A DNA stretch of 64,000 bases, from the NCBI GenBank assembly GCA_015501585.1, contig JADNRY010000286.1, positions 1 to 64,000 on the forward strand. The letters run 5' to 3'. The stretch comes from Rhodocollybia butyracea. Taxonomy: Eukaryota > Basidiomycota > Agaricomycetes > Agaricales > Omphalotaceae. A program made the position numbers and the translations under genes. The notes beneath the pieces were generated by a model. The model saw only the letters and a list, made by a program, of their open reading frames with translations. It did no database searches and was not told the DNA's origin. Positions 42,419-53,695 of the stretch are shown piece after piece (positions within the stretch are counted from its first letter, which is position 1; each line of letters opens with the position of its first letter).

Positions 42419-42989
42419 GCGATAATGTTAAGTACTTAGTCGACGTTGTATGTATATGAACTGGTTACATATTTTGTTTCTTGTATTTTACGAATCAATT
42501 TTGTTTTTGGCAAGGAAAGGAAAGGAAAACCTGCTTTGTGAATTTGAAGAAACGTCCCGATGGAATTTATGCAGCACTACATACTGAATCCAGATAACGT
42601 AAATAGAGAGAGATAGGATAAAATGCAGATTGAGCGGGATTACACCAATTTACTTGTCCATGCGAAAAAGAACAAAGGTGTGCAGTGAGCGAGCGGTACT
42701 ACTAGATCAAACAGCAAGCAAGCGACAGGGGTAAAGAGAGTGCGGTATGCAGATATGCACAAATATGCACAGTAAGTATTCCGCATGGCAACCACAACTC
42801 ATAACCTTGGAGGAGAACGGCGTAGGGAAGGGGACACATATACGAGGCAGCAATAAAAAAAACAACCAGAACAAAAAGACAAAGAGGAAATTCAAAAGCA
42901 ATCAAGAAAAGTGAAAAGATTGTATGTAGAGAAGAACAGAAAAAAGATAACAAAAGAATTAGGCGTTACATTTCGATAGATTGGCTGAC

Positions 42990-44965
42990 AACGGTCATCT
43001 CCTCCACCAACGGCTACGGCACCTCCCTCAATTACTCCCCACCCTCAACACCAGGATCCCAATATCAACCCCCAACGCCCTTGTCTCCGGGAAAACAGGA
43101 AACGTCTGCGCTTTGTGTCGTAGACGTTATATGCAAACAATGCGATGCGGATGTACATCGGGTTCTTCGGTAACGTCGAGGGATACGGAGCTTCCTCGTC
43201 CTCATCCTCTCAAATCACCTCCCCCTCTCCCGTCGCTCCCTCACCTCCTGCCTCCTCGCCTCCTTCTCCTTCAACCACTTCCGCGCCTTGACGATATTCC
43301 TCCTTCCCCTCCACCATCTCCGAGTCCTACGCCTCCATTTGCCTCGGCGCGGTCCGTCACCTCCTGCGGGACGTGATCAGTCGTCATATCCTCCACGTAC
43401 GTTGGGACAGTAAGCGCTACGCCGAGTTGACCCTTTTGGCCTTTGAAAGGCCAGCATAACCTAGTCGAGTTGTGGGGATGCAACACCGAGACTGGGGACC
43501 GACCCACGGCGTACGACGCCTGTGATCATCCCCAGGATCTGGCCGTCGAAGCTGGTAGGACGAAGTTTGTAGGTGTCGGAAGTGAGATGTGGGATAATGT
43601 CGAATGCAGCGCGTAATCCGGCCGTGCGAGCATGTCTTTAGAGTATAGTGGAACACTATCGTTGACAAGATGGCTAGCGAGAGTCGGATGTGATATGTAT
43701 CAGCGCCGTCGGAAGATTTGATGGTTAAGCCCTTTTTTGGAGGAGACATCTACCAGTTCGAGGTGGTGGTGCTCTCGCTGGCTTTGGTGAGTGCGTTCTT
43801 GCCGACGTCGAGGCTTACTTGATACCTCCTTCAGCTGACCCGAGGCGTTTCTCGAGCGCAGCCAACTTGACACGGGTTTCTTCGTCGCTCAGCACCGGCC
43901 TCGGGAGTGGACACTAAGCACACTCTTCAACGACTCCATCTCTTTCTGCATCCCACCCAGCAATCTATCCGTCTTCTGGTTAATCGAAATCACCGGCTCC
44001 ACTTTACCCACCCTCCCGCTCTCCTGCTTGACCATCCCCTCCAACTGTCCCATCTATCCAATCAACTCAACCCTCCCCTACTCGCCATTCGCAGTCTTTG
44101 CCCTCGTCTGCTCATTCTCCAAAACCAGCACCGATAACACAGATTCTATAACCTTCAACCTCGCGTTAAGCTGCTCGATATTCTCTGCTGGTATACCCGG
44201 CGGGTATACTGTGACGACGAAGACCACGAAGGGAGAGAGGACTGCGGTGTCAGTCCAACAAGCAGTTTCCATAACATTCATGCTGCCCAAACAACAGTCG
44301 CCGCGACAATGAAATACGAGACCAAACCAAGAGGAACTTTCGATAGCAGGTGTATCGGGGAAAGCAGAAACGCGCTAACTGCCTTCCCTCATGCCTGGCC
44401 ACCAAGGTGGAATCCGGAAGAAACGAAGAGTCTGAATAGTGTTAAGACGAGAGAGTGAAGCGTCGCTGTAGGAGTAGGAGTCGTCATTGGAATGGCCGAG
44501 TTCTGGATCCTCGGAGATATAATCGAGAATTAGAGAGTGTGAGTTGTCGAGAGAGAGTTGTCTGCTGGAACTTGGGAACGTTGTTGTGATTGTGGGCGTC
44601 GGAGAAGAGCGGGACAGAATTACGTGGTACAGAGGCTCGATGGGATGCAGAAGCAGGCCATAACAACTAAGATACTAATTATTAGGTGAGAAAAAAAAAG
44701 ATTAATGTTATGTACTTGCCTTTGCTTTTCTATCACTTTCTTCTTTTTATCATCAACTCTGAGCTCTTGCCCCGCCCCTTTTCCTTGTCGTCTTCTTTCT
44801 TGGCGGCTTGGAAGATTGTACTTGCGAGGTTGACAGAAGGCGTAAGCTGAAGCATGAGGTAAATAACACGAAACTCAGAGCAATAAGTGCGAATCTATGT
44901 TGAATCAGGAACGAATTGGTAAAGAGTCAGAAGCAGAGTCGAATGGGCGCCAAATACGGTGCCAT
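42990..44965 (-). pseudogene. SUN-domain protein, copy B6, disrupted
   Basis: From the right there is a first exon with NLASTIFQAAKKEDDKEKG (about 44780-44850), a donor near 44710 and an exon around 44530-44660. Then come a membrane part (about 44290-44400), IPAENIEQLNARLKVIESVL (about 44110-44190), and a SUN domain with GLTIKSSDG (near 43725), PHLTSDTYELRP (near 43580), CWPFKGQKGQLGVALTVP (near 43430) and DHVPQEV (near 43375). This SUN start is the clearest in the window. After APRQMEA a stop and frame change interrupt the domain near 43330. It is convergent with gene A copy 6. Confidence 0.73.
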
Positions 44966-44985
44966 ATGATAAGTTGTTCTATTAC
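44945..44985. promoter_or_regulatory. Conserved 5' element of SUN copy B6 (partial)
   Basis: GGGCGCCAAATACGGTGCC is followed by GATAAG. The CTTATCTTATC part is missing because homology to the array ends at about 44985. Confidence 0.4.
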
Positions 44986-46518
44986 CGGTTATTTAAACAC
45001 GGCTCATAAATGCGTGAGGATGCCTAAATTGGCCAGATCTGATGCGATCCCGGCGCGCCTAAATGAGCCAGCTCATTTCCTCAGTCGCCGCAACGCCTCT
45101 TTTCAAAGGCTGTTCTTTTTCTTGCTTTGGCAATGCACTGCGCGATGCTCCCAAGTGCTGTCGTCTCTGGCGGCGCGGGCCGATCAACGTGTAGGACAGA
45201 ACCTTCAACCCTGGTCTCCGCTCACTATCAACAGCTGGATGTGTTCATTGTGTAGTCTAGGTACTAGGATCTAGGCGCGTAACTATCTGTCTATCACTAC
45301 ACTACAATACTCAACAGTTTTCTTGCAGATTCCTTGGACTATCTTCCCTCAGCTCTGTTGTCAGTGATTTGACTCAATGTCCGGCCCATCGAGCAGGCAA
45401 GACTTGAGCTAATCCACTCGACACCAGGCTCAACAACATGGAGTTGATCCTGCCTCCCTTTGCATCCTACTGGTTACCTTTCAGTCGCAATCTACTTATT
45501 CTAATGCAGCCGGCTACTTCCAATCCATCCGCCCTACCTCAGGCCACCTCTTCCTAAACGTTGACCTCTGCGTTGGGGATAACTTTTGGGTTATCCAGTA
45601 TATTCTTAGTGGCCACCTGCCGCTAAGGTATACACTGGTACTATGTATTTGACTGCCTCGCCGCCGCTTGGGTATCAGGAAGCTACAGAGGCAATACGAA
45701 GTCAAGCTGGTGTTATCCGAATACCAAGTAGCTGGACATGTTTCGCTAGACGAATACCTTACACAATGACACGCAACACCAGTGTGGCCTTGACTAGTGT
45801 GTAATCTGGCAGAGCTAACTCGTTGCTGGTCAGTTTGATTTGATTAAATACTTTCATTGTTGTATCATCATACATGTACTCGCTACGCATGCTATCGCAC
45901 AAATTTAGGGCCCTTTTTGAACCTCTCAACTAAATCCATAAGTACTAAATGACATTTGGAGGATTCAGTGTATAAAACTACTCAAGCTACAATGGTTAAA
46001 TAAATGTAGTACTAAATTGGGGTGCAGAACGCTGCAGATACGATAAATCAAAAATTCTTGGGTCAGATGCTGTCCCGTTGTCCTTAAATTGCCCTTAAAT
46101 TCACGTGAATTTATTGGCTTGCTTAAATTCAAGCTTACTTTCTACTTAGTGTCACTTATTGGCTTAGAATTTTACTTATAGCAATCAGAATCAACCAGTG
46201 TTTGACAGTATGTCCCATTTCTGGAGTAGAAAGCCTACATGCTTTCAGATCCACTGCATTGCACTGAGGAGGTGTAATTTGGCGCGTGTTTCTACATCTT
46301 TATGCCTTAATCAAGCAAAGAAACACCAAGTCGCGGTCGCGTCTTGGAAGCGCCCTTTCTTGAGTCACATGACACGTGCCTTGGTCGCCACTCGTAGTGA
46401 TGCAGTTTCTATTATATTTTGTATCTGCTCTACTTTGTAGTGCCACGCTATTATCATGTAACTGTACTCCGAATCATGCCTTACTATGATTTGTGGATGA
46501 AAGCAAAAAAACTTCAAG
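44986..46518. other. Right border of the array; spacer without recognisable gene
   Basis: Homology to the gene A/SUN module ends at about 44985. I see no supported gene up to the recombinase gene. The last 400 bases are AT-rich. Confidence 0.45.
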
Positions 46519-48964
46519 TTGTTGAACAAACGGCGCATGAAAGTGATCCCGCCGCCACCAGAATCACTTCTCTTTTTACCTCCGATGGTTTCAAAAAAGG
46601 CTGAAGCGCAAAAATTATCTGAAAAACACAAAGGCAAGAAACTTCCTGTTGACACAACAGGAAAGACCTTTTCAGCACTTCGCAAGGAAACAACAAAGAA
46701 CGCTAAACGGATACGATCTGGAAATACAAACACAGCATATGATGGGATTATCAAGAGGACGCAGAAATGGTTAAAAGATTTTGTAGAAGGACAAAGCCAA
46801 GCACAGAAGAAGGGTGAAGAAGTCAATCAGGATGATGACTTCAAAGAACCTGTGGATTCGGAAATGGACCCCGAATTCAGCACATGTCTCGACAATACTC
46901 CAATCAAGTCTACACCTGAAGCAATTGCCATGTTCATGAGCTGGAAATGTTTTGATGAGAAGAAAGGGAAGTCGACAGCAGAGCAAATTCATGCAGGATG
47001 GAAGCATCACTACAAGCTTCTGTGCGCTATAAATTTTGTCTTTATGTTTGACCTCTCTTCAACTAAAAACTGCAGTGATGGAGACAAATACCGAGGGTCC
47101 TGGAGGTTTGACCAAGTGACCAAGGAATGGACTGGGAACCCATGCGATTCGGCTGCTGTGATGGATATGCTCGAAGCCTGTAAACGCAAAGATGGGGAAT
47201 CAGAACGAAACCATTCCAAAGCTATGAGCATAGTTATCATGGAAAAAGTTTACTCATGGTCAATGGTAGTCTGTCCCGATGACTTTCCTGTTGTGGATGC
47301 TGCATCTCTTGCACTCAAGATGCGACATTTACGATATCGCGCGTTCGCTTCGATCGGTTTCACAATATGGACACGGTAAGTTCAATCTCAAAAGAACACA
47401 TACCTAGCCATTTCACACCGTTCACAGAAATACCGAGACGAGTCATCTCCAAGCAAAACATATTGACCTTGACCCTCACCCACGACCAGGTGCTACACCA
47501 ACCGACCCACCGTTCATTCAACTGAATCTCCGGGATCGTAAAAACTGGCAAAAGAAGGAAGGAAAGAATGAAACTCAACTCAGTGGTATATATTTTAATC
47601 AGGTTCAGTGAATGACATCACGAATGCTGATGGATTTTTAGGACACAAGTATAACTGCTACCCACAGAAGATTCGGGCAATCTGTGTTTATACGCATCTT
47701 CGAATATGGATGAAGTTCAGTGAAATGCACATCTTACGCCGAAATTACAAGCCCGATGACTTCATTTTTCCAACTATCAATGCAAATGGGATTACCATCC
47801 AATCAACGCAACCTATCACACCTGAAGCTGTCCAGAAAATGATCAGTGAATTTACAGACTCTGCAGGGACACCTGGAGCATTTACCACACATTGCTTCCG
47901 TCGAGGAGGAGCACAGTTCAGGTTCATGTTTGCTTCTATTGGTGAACGATGGACTCTTGCACGAATTCGCTGGTGGGGAGGATGGGCGCCGAACGAAAAG
48001 GTATCTACCAAACATCTTCACAATGCTTGTCGTGCAAGCTAACTGTCAGTATAGCGGGACACATTGATTAGATATCTTCTGGATGAGCTCAATACATACG
48101 AAGAAGATCACAGCGACGCATTAGCTCCCATAGATCGCAAAGCTTATGAGTCACATGCTGGTGAAGCTGCAGAGATGGCTCCACTTAGCACTTCTGAAGG
48201 TCGCGGGCTCTTCAAACTTGTCGATGAAAGTATCAAAACTCAATTCAGCATGGCTTTTTCTCACCTCTCGCCAAGAGGGGTTCCGCAAGGCTTTCCCGTC
48301 TCACAATTTTCGAGTCCTCTTGTTCAGGGGCACTATTCGCATTTTCCAACTTCTTTCGCACAAACACATCGATCTCCACCTTCGGTTCCTTTCCCACAAA
48401 CATATGCCCATCAGTTTCTCCCTTCTGTCCAATGTGTTCCATTTTCCAACCCCTCTAACCTTGCGCTAGATACTGTTTCAGTACCTTATGCAGCTGGTCC
48501 ATCCAAGGCAACATACGCACAGTTAGCAGCCACAGGCTCAGATCCTTCGAAGTCAAGTGGTATCTTGCTACCAGGCTTAGCCCATCTGCCTGTCATCCCG
48601 AAGATCTCACCTGGCCTGGATGCTTGGAAACAAGTTGTTCTTGACTGGGACAAGGCGGATCCTGCACGAGATCATCACTATGCACTGAAGAATTGGAAAG
48701 CTGAATGGGCTAAAGAAACAAAGCTGTCAGCTCATTACGGTCAACGAAAAATGATTGCGCTTGAATTCATTAACACGTTTGTGCTCATCGTCTTATCTTT
48801 GTTCACTGTACTAATATATTTTCAGTTTTGGACGAGATGAAGCGGCCTTTACTGCCGCATATCCTATGCATGGCATTCAGCAGTTGATGTTGGCTATTCG
48901 AAATTCACATCAGGATCAAGGATTAGTGAAACGTCGTAGAGGAAAGCATTCAGGTGCAGTATGA
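46519..48964 (+). pseudogene. Crypton-like tyrosine recombinase with GCR1_C-type C-terminus
   Basis: Exon 1 (46519-47375) encodes a charged N-terminus and a helical DNA-binding-type region. An intron at 47376-47427 joins WTR to NTETSHLQAKHI, which carries the box I Arg. Exon 3 has the H-x-x-R motif (THCFRRGGAQ), then RIRWWGGW. An intron at 48001-48054 leads to RDTLIRYLLDEL, where the Tyr is the likely nucleophile. The C-terminus (from about residue 620, LDAWKQVVLDWDKAD to FGRDEAAFTAAYP across the intron 48777-48825) resembles the GCR1_C DNA-binding domain that fungal Cryptons carry. It stops at 48964. A frame change near 47590-47607 between exons 2 and 3 is unexplained, so the gene is either slightly broken or mis-assembled. 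It would cut and join DNA as a DNA transposon recombinase. Confidence 0.75.
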
Positions 48965-50262
48965 GAGGTTATTGGCACTTTCTACATCATTTCTCAAATT
49001 AATCTCTATTTTACTTCACATAAAAACTGTACAATCATTTTTCTAGAAATACATTGCATGATGCTACTGTTAGGTTGAGCTGGGTTAGTTGTTCATAAAA
49101 GAGCGACGGCGAGAAGCGAGATTAATTTAATTTACACGATACACGATACAGGAGTACAACACCAATACATATACAGTATCCTCATAATAGTAACAGTAGT
49201 ATGACAATAAATACAGCGAGGCTGGAAAACATGAGAAAAGGAACGAAGCGCAGATGATGCTGCAGCAAGAATCAGATGTGTGGTATCCTGGGTCACTTCA
49301 GGGACAGGCTGGGCCTTCGTTTAGTCACAGAAGGGGAGCGTAGTCCGTTCAGCTACCAGGAATGCTGTTACATCTGTGGTCCTACTAGCTGCTCCTCGAG
49401 CATCACATGCATTTGCTGGTATATGGAGGGGGGAAGGGAAATGCAACATAGGGAGAAAAACACGATCAGGTCTGAAGAATCAAACTGGGCTGCTGAGCGA
49501 ATACATTAGTAAGACAGAAGAGTAGTAGGAGGCGGAGTGATACTCACCATGCCCAAACCAGCTGTTCACAGCACCCAATTCCAGGCCCATCTGCTATAGT
49601 ATAGTCCATTTACTACTCGTTTGCATCAACTACCAGGTTGTTTGTTCACGTCGGCTGCGAGGTTGTTCATTTGCCACTGGGTTGTTTGTTCACCACAGCA
49701 CTCTTCGTTGCCGCTGTGCTGTTCACCATCTACTTCTGTCTATTGAGGCATTAGAAAGCTGCAGCGATAATCATTGAAAAAAAAACTCACTATGAAACGG
49801 GTGACTACAGTGCCAGATGCAATAATTTATTAGAAGCAATTACAGCTGTAAGCGAGAAAAACATACCGTATAAGCCACTAGACTAGCCACTAGCCACTAG
49901 CTATAAGGAATGCGGATCAGCAGAGCAAAGCAAGAGAAAGCAACACATACCAGTCAGTAGGGCAACAGTTCTTTTAAATGGCAGTTGAGGCAGCGGGCAC
50001 AGAGAAAGCATGGAAGGATTCAACGTTTGACGTCGCCGCGTCGAACGAGTGAAGAAGCAACGAGCAGAAGAACACGTGAGTCGCCGGGAACGCGGTCAGA
50101 TGCCAGCACAGCACAGCCCTGAAAAGCTCTCGGACGAGCTGCCGTGAATTTGAGCGCTAGATTTGAGGGCGATCATTTCTCGGTCAGCGAGCTAGCCCGG
50201 CAGTGCCGGCATATGAGCGGCAGCGGCGACCGCGGGAACAACGTTTTAAATTCTCAGCAATA
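48965..50262. other. Spacer without recognisable gene
   Basis: No gene is supported. Open frames here are short and without family signs. Confidence 0.45.
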
Positions 50263-50503
50263 AGTGCACTTATTCTAACAAAACATCTGATCCTGAGAAA
50301 CGGATTTAGCGGAACGTCTAAAGGACGGGGGTTCGAATCCCTTAAGTGCAACTTTAATGCCCCCATGTGACCGGCCACTCAGAAGTTGGGAATAACCCTC
50401 TTCTGGGGGACGGAAGACCAGAAGCAGTGAACCCTGCTCAGAGTCGCAACCTGAAGTAGTGAACCCTACTCAGGATCAGATGTTTTGTTAGAATAAGTGC
50501 ACT
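50263..50503. repeat. 34-bp perfect inverted repeat flanking a tRNA-like fold
   Basis: Bases 50263-50296 (AGTGCACTTATTCTAACA, continuing to GATCCTGA) recur as an exact reverse complement at 50470-50503. The arms enclose about 170 bp that include the tRNA-like sequence at 50265-50351. No coding capacity is present. It could be a small foldback element. Confidence 0.85.
50265..50351 (+). tRNA. tRNA-like sequence with perfect acceptor stem (possible pseudogene)
   Basis: TGCACTT (50265-50271) pairs perfectly with AAGTGCA (50344-50350), and GGGGG-TTCGAAT-CCCTT forms a T-arm with a B-box-like GGTTCGAATCC. An anticodon-like hairpin (CGTC, TAAAG, GACG) has a loop that is too short, and no clear A box is seen. 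The length of about 87 nt would suit a long-variable-arm or intron-bearing tRNA. The 5' third lies inside the 34-bp inverted repeat. Identity is not assigned. Confidence 0.35.
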
Positions 50504-50552
50504 ATACAGCTCAGCCATGTAACCGGTGCTGTATAGTGCACTTATTCTAACA
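50486..50552. repeat. 25-bp perfect palindromic hairpin
   Basis: TGTTAGAATAAGTGCACTAT and five more bases at 50486-50510 are exactly complementary to 50528-50552, with a 17-nt loop. The left arm overlaps the right arm of the 34-bp repeat, so three copies of GTGCACTTATTCTAACA occur within 290 bp. Confidence 0.85.
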
Positions 50553-51432
50553 CTCTCAGCTTGCCTACTACCAGGTCGTCTGTCTAGTATTACTACTTAA
50601 TCAGCTCCCTTCATGTTCTTCTTTCCATACTCGTCAAACGATGAGCTGCGAGCAGGATCGCGTTAGTCTATACGCTGACCATACGCACGTGTTGGATCCG
50701 TTACGCCGTTACGGTTGATTTTGTTCACATGGGCCAACCTTCCCAACTCGAGCCACCAGCTGGGTCCTGTTGTCGCTTGATTTTCAATGAACCAGCGGTC
50801 ATTTCTGGTTTTTGACTGGTTCATAACCCCAGTTTACTGGATGACCCATCCCAATTAGTAGCTTTGCGTAGTACGTACACTTACAGACACTTACACTGTA
50901 AAGTTTCTCCCTATCGCAGAAATACCCTCCGATGTCCCCAAGGTAGTGTCAACGAGACTTCGCAAATACTTGAACGCTTTACATTGACCTTTTTGACCCG
51001 AATCTTTATCAGGCAATCGTGCGATAGTATTTTTTGACGAGAAACAAGACGCGCTCGCCGCAAATAACGCTGAACCGGCTATATCTTAGAAACCTGGCCA
51101 TGGCTTATCGCCCTTTTACTGGTTACTAGCCGCAGCTATGGAATGGCGTGTCAAGACTCAAACTGAAGCATTGATCCATTTTCCTACATCCACTGCTGAT
51201 TGACTCTCCCGGCACCAAGGGAAATATTTCACTGCAAGCATACGGTACGGTAAGACTGGTGAACCGGTCTTGTATCTAGCATGTATTTCCAGCCGATCTA
51301 CACCAGTGTCAACGCATTGTACCATCGTTGCATTTTACAAAATTTCGGAGCTTTTTCTCAGGTGATGATCGAAGGCCTCAAGTTTCACTATTTGAAACAA
51401 AAAATTCTCTGCGCCCCTTTTCTTGTCTAACC
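50553..51432. other. Spacer upstream of second recombinase gene
   Basis: No gene is supported. It probably holds the 5' flank of the gene starting at 51433. Confidence 0.45.
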
Positions 51433-52237
51433 ATGGCTCACCCTCTCATCTTCTCCTCCCTTTTATCTGCACAATTCAACAGCGATACTACTCAACGCTT
51501 TCCAGGCCTTCAAGAACGATGTCGAGAGTTCAGCGGTCAACCACTCACTTTCACTGACCAGGTTTTGGATGATATGGATGGCGAGCAAGAGACACTAGCC
51601 ATCCAGACAGACTCTGATGCCATTGATGAGGACATCGGGGAGAAGTGTTTCTCGATGAGCAGGAATCAAGCAAGGATGTAGCATCACGCTCCGAACCTGA
51701 CTCGGCTTTGTCCATCGGACTTACCCGCATTGACTCCACTGGACTGCGCAGTGCCCTAAAAGATGCTTCGAAAGGTCTCAGTGAAGGCACTCATGCACAA
51801 TATCAGAGGTGTGGACAATAATGCTGGGTACTGTTGAAATTCATCATCCAATCTTCACTTTTTGGCAGGCTCATGAACCAGTGTGAACGATTCCTTATTG
51901 ACCGGGGCCTCATTAAGGAATGCGGTGATTTCTTCACAACCAAACCTCCAAGAGATGCTGCAGAGATGATTGTTACCTGGATTATGGATGCGTAAGTGCT
52001 TGAAGTTATGTGAACCGGCTGTATTGCTTGAATGTTCAGACAGGTGTGACTCAAAGAAATTGGACGGTACCGATAAGAGTCCAAACGAGGTTCGAAAAGG
52101 GTATAGCCATGCTCAGAAGATGCGAGCTGCAGCGACATTTGGATTTGGGTGTATTCTTGGCAAGGGCAGGACACCATGGGCAGTTAGTGAGACAGGAGAG
52201 ATGGTCGGAAATCCTTCAGTTTCAGAGATGGTTTCCT

Positions 52238-52242
52238 GCTAT
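52238..52242. repeat. Target site duplication, left copy (GCTAT)
   Basis: GCTAT lies directly before the 5' LTR and is identical to 53862-53866 directly after the 3' LTR. A 5-bp duplication is standard for Ty1/copia-type integration. Confidence 0.92.
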
Positions 52243-52408
52243 TGTTGGATATTTATCCTGGGCTGCTCAATCGAGGCTGTGGACAAACACATATATACAA
52301 ATGATGTGTAACTACAACCCTTGATAACAATCTAATAGTAGTCTTGAACCACCATCTCAGAGCCATCTCAGAGCCATCTAAGAGTCTAGGAGTCTTTATT
52401 AACCAACA
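52243..52408 (+). repeat. 5' LTR (166 bp)
   Basis: It begins TGTTGG and ends CCAACA, and I see no difference from the 3' LTR at 53696-53861, which suggests recent insertion. It contains a short direct repeat (CATCTCAGAGC twice). Confidence 0.93.
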
Positions 52409-52420
52409 GGTTATGGGCCC
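52409..52420 (+). other. Primer-binding site, initiator-Met half-tRNA type
   Basis: GGTTATGGGCCC follows the LTR without a gap. It is the exact complement of GGGCCCATAACC in the anticodon stem-loop of many eukaryotic initiator tRNA-Met genes, the site used by the Drosophila copia element, which primes from a cleaved half-tRNA. Confidence 0.75.
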
Positions 52421-52549
52421 CGTGTCCACACTATACATCTAGGAGTTTTATTCATCATCTAGGAGCTTTACTTTTCACCCAATCACTCAATCTCACTCAT
52501 TTCATCATCCCATCCCCAATCCCTTTTCAACGACTCATATTCATTCACT

Positions 52550-53647
52550 ATGGCCACACTTTCAGCTCTTCTTAATCTTGGAAGGAACATTCCCCTACTT
52601 TCCACTACAAATGCTGATGACTGGAGCAACTGGAAAGAGGATGTTCTGCAAATGGTGCTTAGTGCAGATGGTCAGAGCGCCAAGATTGCCACAGGGTTGA
52701 CTTCACGTCCATCAGAGGCTGCTGATGCCAAGGAATGGGATCGACTCAACTCACAGGCTGCGTCCATCATTAAATCCCTCACTAATCGAGACTGCCGAAA
52801 CATCTACAAGGATAAGACAAATGCTTCCGAAATCTGGAGTGCACTTGTCTCCTATTTTGAAAAATCATCATTTTCCTCACGTTCAGCTACACGTGCTGCC
52901 TATCACCGCATTACGCATGATCCGCTTAAACCAACCAAAGTCTATCTTGATGCTTTGGATGATATGCGTGCTCGTCTTCAGGCACTACTCCCTTCCGGTG
53001 AAACAATCTCTGATAGTTATCACAAGGATATCATGCTCCAGAACCTTCATTCATCATTCGAGGCCTGGAAAACATCTCTTCTCGCCCAACCTACTGGCGA
53101 GCCCAATCTTAAAACCTGCCGCACTGTTCTTGAGAGTGCTATGGTTTCATTTGACCCTGAGAAGAGAGCTGATGAAATTTTAGATGGGATTAATAACCCG
53201 TCTGAACCATCCTCCCGTGTAGAGGCTGCTCATGCTTATGCTACAGCTTTCCGAAAGGGAAGTAAAGGAGGAAGTCGGAATGGATCTGGTACTAGGGAAA
53301 GTTTTAGTGGTAGAGGGGGAGGAAGAGGGGGAGCTTCCAATGGAAGCGGCCATGAAGATGGACAAGGATTTATAGACAGTCGCGGAAATCGCTGGTGCGA
53401 TATGTCTATGGATGGCTGTCACCGTTGTGGAGGTATGTCGCACAAGGCTTCTAACTGTGTCAAGGACATGCCAGAGGAAGTCAAGCACTGGTGTCTTAAC
53501 CGCACATATGACACTGCGCACATCACTCACAATCCTCCCAATAACATCTCTTCACATTTCATTGCTCCTATTGATACTTATGGTTTTTCTGCTCATCCTA
53601 CTTGTCCACCCTTTGAAGAGGAGGAGTATATTGATTTTCATGCTTGA
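52550..53647 (+). CDS. gag: Retrotransposon gag polyprotein (copia type)
   Basis: A 365-residue protein encodes the particle-forming gag. Residues about 5-225 form a copia-type gag domain with the usual W-x-x-W-K start (DDWSNWKEDVLQMVL), KEIWSAL-like NASEIWSALVSYF and a helical end (LESAMVSFDPEKRADEIL). A Gly/Arg-rich linker (GRGGGRGG) follows, then one CCHC zinc knuckle (CHRCGGMSHKASNC, residues about 290-303). The frame is fully open and ends 49 bases before the 3' LTR. Intact coding plus matching LTRs suggest the element could still be active if helped in trans. No pol frame follows, so there is no frameshift fusion. Confidence 0.93.
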   Translation: MATLSALLNLGRNIPLLSTTNADDWSNWKEDVLQMVLSADGQSAKIATGLTSRPSEAADAKEWDRLNSQAASIIKSLTNRDCRNIYKDKTNASEIWSALVSYFEKSSFSSRSATRAAYHRITHDPLKPTKVYLDALDDMRARLQALLPSGETISDSYHKDIMLQNLHSSFEAWKTSLLAQPTGEPNLKTCRTVLESAMVSFDPEKRADEILDGINNPSEPSSRVEAAHAYATAFRKGSKGGSRNGSGTRESFSGRGGGRGGASNGSGHEDGQGFIDSRGNRWCDMSMDGCHRCGGMSHKASNCVKDMPEEVKHWCLNRTYDTAHITHNPPNNISSHFIAPIDTYGFSAHPTCPPFEEEEYIDFHA

Positions 53648-53685
53648 TTATATTTATAGCTTAGGGGGAGCTCTCTTTGTTTCGC

Positions 53686-53695
53686 AGAGGGGGAG
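53686..53695 (+). other. Polypurine tract
   Basis: AGAGGGGGAG directly precedes the TGTTGG start of the 3' LTR. A second purine run (AGGGGGAG) lies at about 53663-53670. Confidence 0.8.

Noticed and set aside
53180..53530. Minus-strand frame opposite gag
   Set aside because: It is a shadow of the gag coding sequence in the LTR element.
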